DNA of 64,000 nt from Ornithodoros turicata (lineage: Eukaryota; Arthropoda; Arachnida; Ixodida; Argasidae): contig NC_088203.1 in the NCBI RefSeq assembly GCF_037126465.1, positions 81,254,168-81,318,167 of the forward strand, read 5' to 3'. Shown here in pieces: positions 22,614-31,955 of the stretch. The notes beneath the pieces are model-generated. The model worked only from the letters and a program-made list of their open reading frames with translations. It had not been told where the DNA came from and did not search any database. Every line of letters starts with the position of its first letter. Within the stretch, counting starts at the first letter, position 1. The position numbers and the translations under genes are program-made.

Positions 22614-23750
22614 TTATTGGGGTGGGCGTGGTGATGGGGATCGTTCCTGTGTGGGGGCATCTTGAGAGGCCAAAAGAGGCAGAGGGGGAAAGTCACCCAC
22701 GTTCGATATAGGTGACCTTCCAGCTACTTGGTCAGCGGGCCTAGAGCCTACCCGCTGCCGTCTCTTCCGTCGTCTACGGTGCCTGCGGCGTTCTTCGTTG
22801 TGGATCTTGACCTTGGCCTCCCGGTAGCTGCTGTTGGAGCGCGAGCGTCCTCTGGCAATGCGCCTCTGCTGCTTACGTTTGGGGCAGTCGATCGACGTTG
22901 CTGGGTGGCTGCCTTGACAGTTGACACACTTGGGGACGTTCTGGGGGCAATCGGAGGAGTCGTGGGTCGTTCCAAAGTTTGCACAAATCCTCTTTCGAGT
23001 GCAGCACGCTGCCACGTGTCCATGCCTGTGGCAGTTGTAACATTGGGTCGGCAGCGGTAGGTAGGGTTTTACACGCATGGTCAGGAGATGGAGGCTGACC
23101 TCACGCGGCTTCTCGGCCCTGGCGAAGGTGTGCCTCACAGCACCACCGTCCTTTTTTATCCGCCTCGCAGCGATTAGCGCTGGGCTTGACCTGATGGACA
23201 GCCGTATTTGGTCGTCAGATAGTGAGGCATCCACACCAGTGATGACGCCGTAGCAAGGGCCAGTGGGGCGGGGTTCATATGCTCGAACAGGGGTTGAGCA
23301 GATGCGATCGAGTCCTAAAAGGGAGACCTTTGCAGTTGGGGAAGTGGCATCCACCGCGATTAGGTTCTTCGCAAAATTCGGTCTTATATCATTAATCCTC
23401 CCCGGGAACTCAGAAGTCAGGAAGTCGGATATCTTCAGGTGATTCAGCCTGGCGAGGTTCGTTGCTGCATTACGGGGAGTGAATACCACCGTGATTCCCG
23501 TGGGCGCAGGGTGTTGCCCAGCGTTTGGGCTAGCGGTCTTTCGTGCTCTTTTAAGGACCTCTTCGAAGGGTCGGTCGTCGTCGTCAGAGGATGTGAAAGC
23601 AATGTCTCTGTCAATCTGCCTCTTTCGCAGGATAATCGTTCTACTACTACAAGAGGAGTCGGTGTCACCTGCGCCTGCCCCTTCGGTAGACGAGGCGCTG
23701 TCGCCGCTTCGGACGACTTCCATGGCTAGGAGGGGTCCGCCACGCCGCAC
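22614..23750 (-). CDS. I-type LINE ORF1, gag-like zinc-knuckle protein
   Basis: 378 codons, open throughout. The N-terminal third is acidic and Ser-rich. A central gag-like fold follows (TGITVVFTPRNAATNLARLN ... KISDFLTSEFPGRI). Then come three zinc-knuckle motifs: CYNCHRHGHVAAC (complete CCHC), CANFGTTHDSSDC (second Cys replaced by Phe) and CVNCQGSHPATSIDC. The tail is Arg-rich (RRRHRRRRKRRQR). This is the ORF1 architecture of I/Jockey-group elements, a nucleic-acid chaperone that packages the RNA. It sits directly upstream of the damaged ORF2. The first Met is the assumed start. Confidence 0.85.
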   Translation of the reverse strand: MRRGGPLLAMEVVRSGDSASSTEGAGAGDTDSSCSSRTIILRKRQIDRDIAFTSSDDDDRPFEEVLKRARKTASPNAGQHPAPTGITVVFTPRNAATNLARLNHLKISDFLTSEFPGRINDIRPNFAKNLIAVDATSPTAKVSLLGLDRICSTPVRAYEPRPTGPCYGVITGVDASLSDDQIRLSIRSSPALIAARRIKKDGGAVRHTFARAEKPREVSLHLLTMRVKPYLPLPTQCYNCHRHGHVAACCTRKRICANFGTTHDSSDCPQNVPKCVNCQGSHPATSIDCPKRKQQRRIARGRSRSNSSYREAKVKIHNEERRRHRRRRKRRQRVGSRPADQVAGRSPISNVGDFPPLPLLASQDAPTQERSPSPRPPQ

Positions 23751-24180
23751 AGTAGGGCAGGGCCTGTCCGAGTTTAGGTGCAGATATGATAAAATGGGAA
23801 TCAGGAACAGGAGTTAGATTTTCAGAAGCAGAAAATTCCACGTCTACACAGTTTGACTTCTCTTCACTTTCTCGACTAGACAGCAGTGTCTTCAGTATAG
23901 TGAAGGTGTTGGGACTTTGGGCATGAGCAATAGTCCTAATCGTCACTGGATTGTTAGCATGTCTGTCAATATGAGAGGACTGCTGAAGAGCTTAGAACAA
24001 GAGAGGACGCTGGTGCGCGCACCTGCCTTCGTCAGAAGGGCCTTACGACGCGGCTCAGGCCCTAAAAATTTGCGGAAATAGCAGGCTGGTAGTGGACGTC
24101 GCCTTTGTAATTTGAGCCATGCCACTAGAGTCACTAGCGTAATTAATTCAATTTACTGCTTTAATTAGATTTAATCGGCG

Positions 24181-24571
24181 TAAAATTTCGATTAGATAGC
24201 TAATCATAACTCTTAGCTTTTCCGCGTATGCGCCCTACAGGGATAAGTTCTTTCGCTGCGCGATGTCTGAGAATTCATTTACTTAGTGTCGAAATTTTTC
24301 ATTGCGTTCCGTCGGACGTGCAAGCGTGTAAAGCTGCTGGAAGCGATATGCCAGAAGGTTTTAGGATAACGTACGTGAGAGTAGGAGACCCATTACGCAA
24401 GCGCTGCAATGCATGCAGCAGCCTCTCTCAACGTGCCGCTCATGGAGTATGGGGTTCTCATGGTGCAGAGCAGTGCGCTTGCATTCCTCGCCTATACAAC
24501 GCGACTACGAATAACAACACAATACTTCCGAAATAAAAGGGAACCAATGAATAAAAAAAATATTTTGTAAA
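24181..24571. other. Spacer between duplication copies
   Basis: No gene or repeat boundary was recognised; there is only a short unassigned plus-strand frame. Confidence 0.4.
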
Positions 24572-24669
24572 GTTACGAATGTTACACAACAAGCTTTCAA
24601 ATGCCTGTCTTTTTTTAGCTGGAAGGAGTGTTTATGTAAACTTTCGTCTTGCAGTACATTCTAAACGTC

Positions 24670-25465
24670 AATGAAACGATGGCTAGGAAGCAAGCGAGCT
24701 GCTGAAATTGATGCATAATGTAAAACCCCGAGACTAGGGAACACGAAGGGACAGACACAACACGAAGTCTCAAACACAGCTGAAAACCTTACTTTACAGA
24801 CCAGAAGTATATACACAAACAGAGGGAAAGAAAACCACACGATTCAGGACAAAACAGGAGGTCAATTCGGGAGAACGAGCAGTCTGCTCAAGGCCGGACC
24901 GAGGATTACGGATGGGTTGCTGACACAGTTCCCACAAGAGGTTATACAAAGGGTCTCTCTCAAAAGCCTTCTTCTGTGATGAACGGGTCCACTGTTCTTC
25001 AAACGTCATTTATCAGATCCCCCTAGATTGTGGTTTCTGCTGTATTGGCCAAACAAAACGTTGCTTAAATCATTGTTTGAGTGAGCATTCATTAAAAGTA
25101 AAAAATAAAGCTTCAAACTCCGAAATTGCTAAGCATTTGGAGGAATGTTCATATTGCTTCCCTCTATGGGATGAAACAATTGTAAAGGCTTCTGAAGTGG
25201 ACCCCCACAGAGGGCTTTTGAGAGGACCCTTTGCATAACCTCTTGCGGGACCTGTGTCAGCAAACCATCCGTAATCCTCGGTCCGGCGTTGAGTATACTG
25301 CTCGTTCTCCCGAATTGACCTCCTGTTTTGTCCTGAACTGTGTGGTTTTCTTTCCCTCTGTTTGTGTATATATTTCTTGTATGTGAAGTAAAATTTTCAG
25401 CTGTGTTTGAGACTTCGTGTTGTGTCTGTCTCTTCGTGTTCCCTGGTCTCGGGGTTTACGTTATG
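24670..25465 (+). mobile_element. Penelope-like element insertion with inverted tail
   Basis: The insertion is bounded by a 13-bp target duplication cattctaaacgtc (24,657-24,669 and 25,466-25,478); copy A has the empty site. The right part (from about 25,011) encodes CGFCCIGQTKRC and LSEHSLKVKN, then an HLEEC-like block. This is the GIY-YIG C-terminus, broken by stops, and it runs into the 3' tail. The left part (24,720-24,977) is an inverted copy of that 3' tail (25,205-25,465). Such a partial inverted copy at the 5' side is a known habit of Penelope-like elements. Confidence 0.75.
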
Positions 25466-25553
25466 CATTCTAAACGTCCCAGGTAGCTATCCTAAGAAAT
25501 GGAAAATTATGGAGAACTTAACTGTTATTTATTACGCTGCAAAAGAAGACCTA

Positions 25554-26285
25554 GTTAAATACTAACAAGTGGCAGTCTATTGCTTTCACGCACTCCATAC
25601 ATGTCGTAAACTACGAATTGAATGGCGAAGTCCTTCAAACTCTTGAGTATTAAAATTTTTAGGTGTCATAAATGGTCGAAATTTGAAATAGTAGTAGGGC
25701 TCTTGGTCTTGTGAGACGAAATTTTAAGACTGCACCCAAAGATATCATGGAACTAGTATACCAGTGATATGTCCGTCCAATCTTAGAATATGCTAGCCTA
25801 GTGCGGGACCCCTCTGAAATAGGTTTGACGAAAAAAATTGAGAAACTACAAAGTGAAGGTGCGCGTTTTGTTTTAAACAGCTATTCAAGGAACACACGAT
25901 CTACTGACTTGAAAGCTATTCTGGGAAAGACGCAGTATGAAACTTCTTCGTGATATCTATTTTAATCAATCAGGTATTCCACGAAACGATTACTTACTGC
26001 CGCCTAATTTTATTTCTCCACGTTTGGATCATCCGTTAAAGATTAAGGCTTATACTTCCCGAACGTCCCTGTTTAAGAATTCTTTGTTAAAGCAATGGAA
26101 GAATGGAATGGATTTCCACGTGACCTCGTACTTTCTTGTTCTAAGCCTTCTTTTATGAATAGTCTTTCAGATTATTTGGGACAATCATCGCTGTACTGAT
26201 TTGTATTTCTTGTTCGGTGTGTATTTTGTGATACTTACGTACCCTCTCCTCTACATAGCAGTAGAGTAATAACTATAAACAATAA
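25554..26285 (+). mobile_element. CR1/L2-type LINE, 5'-truncated
   Basis: A 732-bp insertion between short duplications (accta at 25,549-25,553 and 26,286-26,290), missing from copy A. The plus strand shows decayed RT C-terminal sequence in several frames: VRPILEYASLV, KKIEKLQSEGARFVLN and then FLRDIYFNQSGIPRNDYLL-like sequence. It ends with a short A-rich 3' end. It is non-functional. Confidence 0.75.
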
Positions 26286-26656
26286 ACCTACAAGTTCCAG
26301 TAGCAGAAGATCTAACATCTCCAGATTAGCCCCTTTTTACCAATCAATCAATTAATCAAAGGCATAGTATCCAGCGAAACAGAGCGCAAATATTAAGGAA
26401 ACAAGCTCAGGACGAGAGTCGTCGATATTTTGAATGCGGTCTGTTCTTGAGACTTCTCCCAGAAGGAGGACAGTCTCTCAGTTCAAACTATCGGCAGCCT
26501 TCGTCCTGAGCTTCTTCCCTTAACATACAAGTTCCGGTAGAAGTTAAAAGTGTGAAAAAGAAAGTCCCGTCTACTTGTGAAGATGCGGGAGAAAACTTGA
26601 AACCTTTGCGATATGTACTTCATTGGAAGGAACAGCAAGAATTAATTTCGACTTAC

Positions 26657-26710
26657 GACCCGTCCCAGTCACTCTGCCACCAACATCGCCAGTCAGTCCA
26701 ATCAGTCGTT
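26657..26710 (-). CDS. Candidate cassette exon B of the macroglobulin gene
   Basis: A 54-nt exon candidate of class 1-1, reading (E)RLIGLTGDVGGRVTGTG. The acceptor TTTTTCCTTCCTGAAG and donor GTAAGT match those of the 63-nt candidate at 20,049-20,111. Both share the core V-G-G-x-x-T-G-x-G. Joined to the 35.8-kb exon it reads ICAE-E-RLIG, and joined to the 17.1-kb exon it gives G-H-SNV. It could be alternative to, additional to, or a dead relative of exon A. The surviving splice sites and frame in both copies of an otherwise diverged duplication are the main support. Confidence 0.4.
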
Positions 26711-26985
26711 CTTCAGGAAGGAAAAAGAGAAACAGATTAATGAGCAATCGTCTTAAGTCCATCACTATGACTGTTAGCGTGTCTGTCGATATAACTGTAT
26801 CGCTGAAGAGCATAGTACAGCTGAGGACACTGATGCGCGCACCTACCTTCAGCAGAAGGGCCTCACGACGCGGCTCAGGCCCTAAAAATTTGCGGAAATC
26901 TGGTAGTGAACGTCGCCTCTGTTTTGAGCCATGCCACTGCTTTAATTACCGTAATTAATTATATTTACTGCTTTAATCAGATTTC

Positions 26986-27411
26986 AACAGGGAGATTTAG
27001 AAGGAGTACACGAGAGTTAGCAGATTGGAACGTCTTTACGATAACACTTCTTTAAACAGGGTACGCCAAGCACCCGATTCCTTTGCAGTGGCTGACGTCA
27101 CGTTGCTGGTCTTGGATTTGAAAGCGTTTTGTTTTTGTTTTGTTTCCATGGAACGCGTCTGATATGTTAAAACTACCTATAATGTGTGTTTCCTTTTGAT
27201 TCCCCTGCCCGGCAAGCAGATACCGCTATGTAGCGCCGCTTGCCCTTTCCACACCTGCGCGCGCACCTGTCACTCTGTTTTCCTTCTCTCTGGACGCTCT
27301 GGGGCGGAGAACCGAGGAGGATTTCGGCATACGGACGCTGCGATCTCCTGGAACCTTCCCATTCAAACAATGTTTTTTTTTAAATTAATTAATTAGGTTT
27401 TAATGATTATA
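26986..27411. other. Unassigned intronic DNA
   Basis: No gene was recognised. A poly-T run and TTAATTAATTAA motifs precede the foldback element that follows. Confidence 0.4.
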
Positions 27412-27713
27412 AGGATTAGAGCCAAAATATCAATGAGAAGGTTGCGGCGGGCGATACACCGACACGACACCCGTTGATTGCAACTTTGTACCTCTGACGG
27501 ATCCTTTTTTTTTTTTTCGTGGCTCCCAAAACTAACTTTCGGGTTTGCAAAAAACCGACGCGAGACTTGTCGCAGACGCGCGAGGAGCGCCGGATCACAG
27601 CGTTCTCGAGCGTCTTGTTATCGAACGAAGACTGGTCACAGTTCTCATTGACATTTTGACATTTTGGCTTGACGTTGACTCCTCGCGCGTCTGCGACAAG
27701 TCCCGCGTCGGTC

Positions 27714-27847
27714 TGTTAGCTCAACTAGAATAATCACGGACACAACCGTTCTGGTTGGTAGCCAGAGAAGAACTGGCTGGGCTGCAGTTTAATATCGCGC
27801 GCCGCAATTCCGGGTGCGCTGTCGATGGCGGTAGTGGTGCGGCTACA
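27714..27847 (-). repeat. Ty3/gypsy 3' LTR
   Basis: A 134-bp LTR in minus orientation, starting TGTAGCCGC and ending AACA. It is preceded (27,848-27,860) by a purine-rich tract GGAGGGGGGCAGC serving as polypurine tract. It is nearly identical to the 5' LTR apart from an 11-bp length difference near the start and a few substitutions. Confidence 0.85.
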
Positions 27848-28035
27848 GCTGCCCCCCTCCTAGGGAGTCGCCGTAAAGCGACGACTGGTGACTAGGCGCT
27901 TGGACCATGTTACATGCGGACTTGAAGGGCTTGAATGGGCTGGCGACGGGTCTCCAGGCTCACTGGTGGGAAGCGGGGCGGAGGGACGAAGCGATGCGAC
28001 GGCCGGCAAGGTGGAGGCGTCGATGAAGGCAGGTT

Positions 28036-29718
28036 TTAGACGGTGGAGGGAAACGGTGTCTTCGCTGCCGTTGACGAGAAGCGTGAAGTAGGCTGGGGTT
28101 CTCCGTATGACGGGATAGGGCCCGGAGTATGGTGGCTGCAACGGTTTTTTGACACTGTCGCAGCGAAGACGTGCGAGCAGCGGTCAAGGTCGGGGTGTTG
28201 GAAGGCGTTGGAGACGCGACTGGAACGGGGAGGGGTTGGGCGGAGAGCGTCCGTGGTGTGCCGAAGCCGGGACAAGTAGTCGGCGGGAGCCAGGAGCGGC
28301 AGGGTAGGCGAGGCCTCAAGGAGGTCAGCGGGAAGGCGTAGGGGGGCACCATGAACAAGATCTCCAGTGGTGCAGCCGAGGTCGGGCTTGAAGGATGTTC
28401 GGATGCCCAGCAGTACGAGGGGCAGAGCTTCTGGCCAGGGGGTGTGCTGGGCGGTGCGGAGGGCGCCCTTCAGTTGCCGATGGAGTCTCTCAACGAGGCC
28501 GTTGGCTGCGGGATGATAGGCAGTTGTGCGGGAACGCTTCGTACCAAGAGTCCGCATGAGGTTGGTAAAGAGGGCTAACTCGAAAGGAGGACCTCTGTCA
28601 GTGGTGATGACAGAGGGTATCCCGAAGCGTGATATCCACGCCCTGATGAGCGCTTGGGCGATGGTGGGGGTGGTAGCATCAGTGATGGGGACGGCTTCCG
28701 GCCAGCGCGTGTATCGGTCGACGATGGTGAGAATGTACCGGAAACCGCTGGCCAATGGTAGGGGGCCAACAAGGTCTACATGTATGTGGTCGAAGCGGCT
28801 CGACGGGAGTGGGAAAGCAGAAGGAGCCAGGCGAGTGTGACGATGGACCTTGTTCCGCTGGCAGGATAGGCAGGTCTGGACCCAGCGTTTGATGTCCCTC
28901 TTCATGTGGGGCCAGACATAACGCTGGGTAATGAGCCGCTGAGTAGCGAGGATGCCTGGATGGCAAAGGCGCTGGAACGAGGCGAAGACGGCACGCCGAA
29001 GGGGAACGGGGACAAAAGGACGAGGGCGGCCCTGGGACGTGTCGCAGGCGACAGCCGTCGTGGTACCATGGAGGTGGACGTCCTCGATCTTCAAGGATGT
29101 TGAGGTTGAAGCGCGAAAGGCGGCGAGTTCAGGGTCAACAAGCTGTGCCTGAGCCAGCGTGTCGAGCGAGAGTGGTTCATGGGTCGAAGTGCGCTCGGCT
29201 TGCGTGAGCGAGCTCAGGCGACTGAGGGCGTCAGCAACAGTGTTTGCGGCGCCGCTGATATGCTGTATGTCGGTGGTAAACTCTGATATGAAGGAGAGAT
29301 GCCGGACTTCACGGGGGGTGTACCCAGAACCAGAGGACGACAAGGCGTACGTCAGGGGCTCATGATCCGTAAAGACTGTAAATGGGCGGCCTTCGAGAAA
29401 ATGGCGAAAATCTTTGATTGCGAGGTAGATGGCATGTAACTCTCGGCCGAATGTGCTGTAGCGCGTTTCGTGAGGTTTGATTTTTCGGGAGAAGAATGCA
29501 ACTGGGTGCCAGGACTCTGAAACTTGCTGTTGGAGTACGGCGCCGACCGCAACGCTGGAGGCATCCACCATTATGCGTGTGGGTGCATCATGCCGCGGAT
29601 GGATCAAGAGCGTGGCGGAGGCAATAGCTTCTTTGATGGACTGGAAGGCTGCTGAGGCGTCGGGAGTCCACTGAAGCGCTGCGGAAGAGCGTTTAGAGGT
29701 GGAGAGCAGGGCCTCCAA
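28036..29718 (-). pseudogene. Gypsy RNase H and integrase
   Basis: 560 codons. RNase H: IMVDASSVAVGAVLQQ, then YSTFGRELHAIYLAIKDFRH and VFTDHEPLTYAL. Integrase: the zinc region HPGILATQRLI ... CLSCQRNK, and the catalytic core with IHVDLVGPLP, VITTDRGPPFE and AYHPAANGLVERLHRQLK (D, D, E of the DDE triad). The GPY/F tail (SGPYPVIRRTPAYFTLLVNG) follows in another frame, so the 3' end is shifted. Upstream the frame is closed by the stop in 'KLR*FLGLVNSYRRF'. Confidence 0.92.
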
Positions 29719-29961
29719 AGGGTGAAGCAGAGCGGCGCACGATGGGACGAAACGGCGGTAGGAGTTTACCAGCCCGAGGAATCATCGGAGTTTGGTGAGA
29801 TAAGAGGGCTGTGGAAACTCTCGTATGGCGGTAACTTTCGAAGGTAAAGGCAGTATGCCTTGGCTGTTGATGCGATGGCCGAGGAAGTCTAGTTCTTGGA
29901 CGCCGAATGCGCTCTTGGCAGCGTTAATCACAATGCCGTTCTCTTGGAGACGGGTGAAGAG

Positions 29962-30036
29962 ATGAAAGATGAAAGTCCCCTATCTGTCCCTTCTATGTTT
30001 GTTTCAGCCTCAGAACATCAGTTTGTCTCTTGTTGA
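29962..30036 (+). mobile_element. 75-bp SINE tail fragment inside gypsy pol
   Basis: The insertion is bracketed by the 12-bp direct repeat acgggtgaagag (29,950-29,961 and 30,037-30,048) and contains cagcctcagaacatcagtt, the tail block also present in both arms of the foldback at 33.2-35.4 kb. It interrupts pol between the RT and RNase H regions. The perfect target duplication marks it as a recent retroposition of a short 3' fragment. Confidence 0.85.
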
Positions 30037-30702
30037 ACGGGTGAAGAGGACGTGAAGGGGTTGTTCGTGCTCCTCGCTCCTCGAGCTTGCCACTAGGAGA
30101 TCATCGATGTAGGCGTAGACGAAGGGAAGGCCTCGAATGATGTTATCGATGAATCTTTGGAAGGTCTGTGCCGAATTACGTAGGCCGAATGGCATACTCA
30201 GGAACTCGAACAAACCGAATGGTGTTGTGATGGCTGTTTTAGCGATGTCCTCTTCCCCCATCGGGACCTGATGATAGGCCCGTACCAAATCGATCTTAGA
30301 AGAGGTGGTGGCGCCTTCCATGTTCGCTGCAAAATCCAAGATGTGAGGAATGGGATATCTCTCGGAGACTGTGGCACGGTTGAGAGCACGATAGTCTCCA
30401 CATGGTCGCCAGTCGCCTGTCTTCTTCGGCACCATGTGGAGCGGCGACGCCCATGTACTCGAGGAAGGGCGGATGATGCCGAGTTGAAGCATGTGATCAA
30501 ACTCCGCTTTGGCTACTTTGTACTTCTCGGGTGCGAGTCGGCGTGGGCGGAAATGAACAGGTGGGCCCTGGGTGATCACATGGTGCACGACTTCATGCTG
30601 CGCCGGTTTCGTCCAGTCAGGTGGGCGAGAAAGAGCAGGGTACCCCTGAAGGATGGACGCTGGAGAAGAGTCGGGGGCAGTGAATGACAACAGGTGCAAC
30701 AA
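30010..30702 (-). pseudogene. Gypsy reverse transcriptase
   Basis: The frame holds the RT palm and fingers: [70 protein letters not shown] and [10 protein letters not shown] (catalytic YIDD). It is cut at its 3' end by the SINE fragment and shifted at its 5' end relative to the protease frame. Confidence 0.92.
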
Positions 30703-31135
30703 GGATTTTGTAGTGCCTCAAAAAGTCAGCGCCGAGGATGGCCTGGGTAACGTCGGCCTCGAGGAAAAGCCAGCGGAAAACTCGCCGGAGGCCGATGTTT
30801 AGAGTAAGTGACTGTTGGCCGTAGACTGGGATTGTTGACGAGTTGGCGGCTTTGAGGGTGAAACAGTGCTCTCGAGATCCGCGGTAAGAACGGTGAGCGG
30901 GGATGACGCTGACCTCGGCACCTGTGTCGATCAGGAACCGCATCCAAGATACGCGGTCAACAATGTAAAAGAGGCGGCTGTCTTCGAGGCCGCGTCCACC
31001 AGCCGCCACTAGTGGTGGGCCGGGGAGTTTTCCGAGGACGTTGTCCAGGTACATGGCTGAAGACAGTGGAAGGCGTCTGCGCCGAAGCGGCGATGGTACC
31101 AGCAAACTCCGTCGGTATTGTTGCTGAGTGATCAC
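30617..31135 (-). pseudogene. Gypsy protease
   Basis: It contains WMRFLIDTGAEVSVIPA (aspartic protease DTG) and [15 protein letters not shown] (the ILGxDFL flap-side motif). It overlaps both the gag and RT frames in other registers. In an intact element it would be continuous with RT, so a frame shift lies near 30,690. Confidence 0.88.
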
Positions 31136-31734
31136 GAGTGGCGAGGGGAGCGGAACCCAGAGCGAGGTCTGGGGCTACGGTGACGTTGGCGGCGAGGGCT
31201 TGGGGAGCGGGAACGGGTGGCAAGGGCCGCGACGAGTTGGGTAACGTGGTTGAGCTGCTGCGTAATACCATGCTCGTCAATTCGCGGAGCCAGTGATTGT
31301 CGAGGAATGTCGGACGGGGAAGGCAGCAGTGCTGGTCGCTCAATGACGTCAACTTGTGGAGAGGCAGACGCTACCTCCATGACCGCATCGGCAAGCGCAG
31401 CCAACTCGTCCAAGCTGAGGTTTGCCGCAGTAGCTAACACCATCTGTACGTGGCGGGGAAGGCGCTGGAGAAAGAGCTGCCGGAGAAATCTATCGCTGGT
31501 GGAAGATAAGTCGCCACTGCTGCCGGGTGCATCGCATCCAAGGAGCTGTTTCATGCGCCGAAGTAGCTGGGTGGGGCGCCGCTCGCCTAGTTCTTCGGCG
31601 GAGAGAAGCTGTAGTCGGTCGCGGTCGGAAGACGATGTGCGTTTCAGCAAGGCTGACTTGAGTTGATCGTATGGATTTTCCGGAGGCGGGGTGGTTATGA
31701 GATCATAAACCTCGTCGGCGGGGGTCACCGCCAC
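31132..31734 (-). pseudogene. Gypsy gag, N-terminally deleted
   Basis: About 200 codons. NPYDQLKSALLKRTSSSDRD, ELGERRPTQLLRRMKQLLG and FLRQLFLQRLPRHVQMVLAT are the C-terminal half of the gag of this gypsy group, followed by an Arg/Ser-rich tail. The frame opens only about 20 bp after the LTR, so the usual leader and the N-terminal part of gag are deleted. No zinc knuckle was seen. Confidence 0.85.
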
Positions 31735-31754
31735 GTCACGTCCGGGTCACCAGA

Positions 31755-31877
31755 TGTTGGCTCAACTAAAATAATCACGGACACAACCGTTCTGGTTGGT
31801 AGCCAGAGCTGAACTGGCTGGGCTGCAGATTAATATCGCGCGCCGCGATTCCGGGTGCGCTGTCGATGGCGGCTACA
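31755..31877 (-). repeat. Ty3/gypsy 5' LTR
   Basis: A 123-bp LTR, TGTAGCCGCC...AACA on the minus strand, followed by the primer-binding-site region (31,737-31,753). The LTRs differ at a handful of positions. Confidence 0.85.
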
Positions 31878-31955
31878 CTACAAAGATGCAATCTACGGGT
31901 GTCGTGTCGTTGTATCGCTCGCTACAACTTTCGCATTGACATTTTGGCTCTATTT

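Larger units (their letters stand above)
20152..23920 (-). mobile_element. I-type non-LTR retrotransposon with internal deletions
   Basis: The element is flanked by the 13-bp target duplication GCAYGAGCAATAG (20,139-20,151 and 23,921-23,933, one mismatch). Copy B of the duplication shows the empty site (atgagcaatcg). On the minus strand it has a 5' leader, a gag-like ORF1, an endonuclease frame, RT and RNase H remnants, and a 3' tail ending in ACAAA repeats. At 3.77 kb it is shorter than complete I elements. Deletions are visible inside the endonuclease and between RT and RNase H. It keeps both ends, so it inserted whole or as a deleted template. Confidence 0.85.
18433..24180. repeat. Direct duplication, copy A (interrupted)
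   Basis: Segments 18,433-18,625, 19,611-20,151 and 23,934-24,180 align in the same order and orientation with copy B further right. Shared landmarks include 'cacaacacgctttcag', 'actgttatttattacgctgc', a small foldback (about 19,690-19,825), the cassette exon candidate, and 'ggctcaggccctaaaaattt'. Copy A is interrupted by a TA-flanked element and a LINE. Confidence 0.8.
24572..26985. repeat. Direct duplication, copy B (interrupted)
   Basis: Copy B aligns with copy A in segments 24,572-24,669, 25,466-25,553, 26,286-26,745 and 26,745-26,985. It keeps the small foldback (about 26,385-26,520) and a diverged cassette exon candidate. It is interrupted by a Penelope-like insertion and a LINE tail, both absent from copy A. 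Divergence between the copies is substantial, so the duplication is old. Confidence 0.8.
27714..31877 (-). mobile_element. Ty3/gypsy LTR retrotransposon, decayed
   Basis: This is a 4.2-kb element with short LTRs (134 and 123 bp), a primer-binding-site region beginning TGGTGACCCGG just inside the 5' LTR, truncated gag, protease, reverse transcriptase, RNase H, integrase with a GPY/F-like tail, and a polypurine tract. The domain order (PR-RT-RH-IN) is that of Metaviridae. No env-like frame was seen. Damage: gag N-terminus deleted, a frame shift between PR and RT, a SINE fragment inserted in pol, one in-frame stop near 29,785, and a frame shift near 28,140. No target duplication is found, consistent with the deletion at the insertion site. 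Confidence 0.92.
27412..31955. repeat. Foldback element split by the gypsy insertion
   Basis: The left arm (27,412-27,583) carries the blocks agccaaaatatcaatgag, cgacacgacacccgt and cagacgcgcgaggag. These recur inverted at 27,680-27,713 and 31,878-31,955. The right arm is therefore cut in two by the Ty3/gypsy element. About 70 bp present in the left arm (between the inner and outer blocks) are missing at the insertion point, so insertion went with, or was followed by, a small deletion. The outer tips abut TTAATTAA-rich flanks on both sides. Confidence 0.75.

Noticed and set aside
24228..24536. 102-codon plus-strand frame between duplication copies
   Set aside because: No motif and no splice or promoter context.
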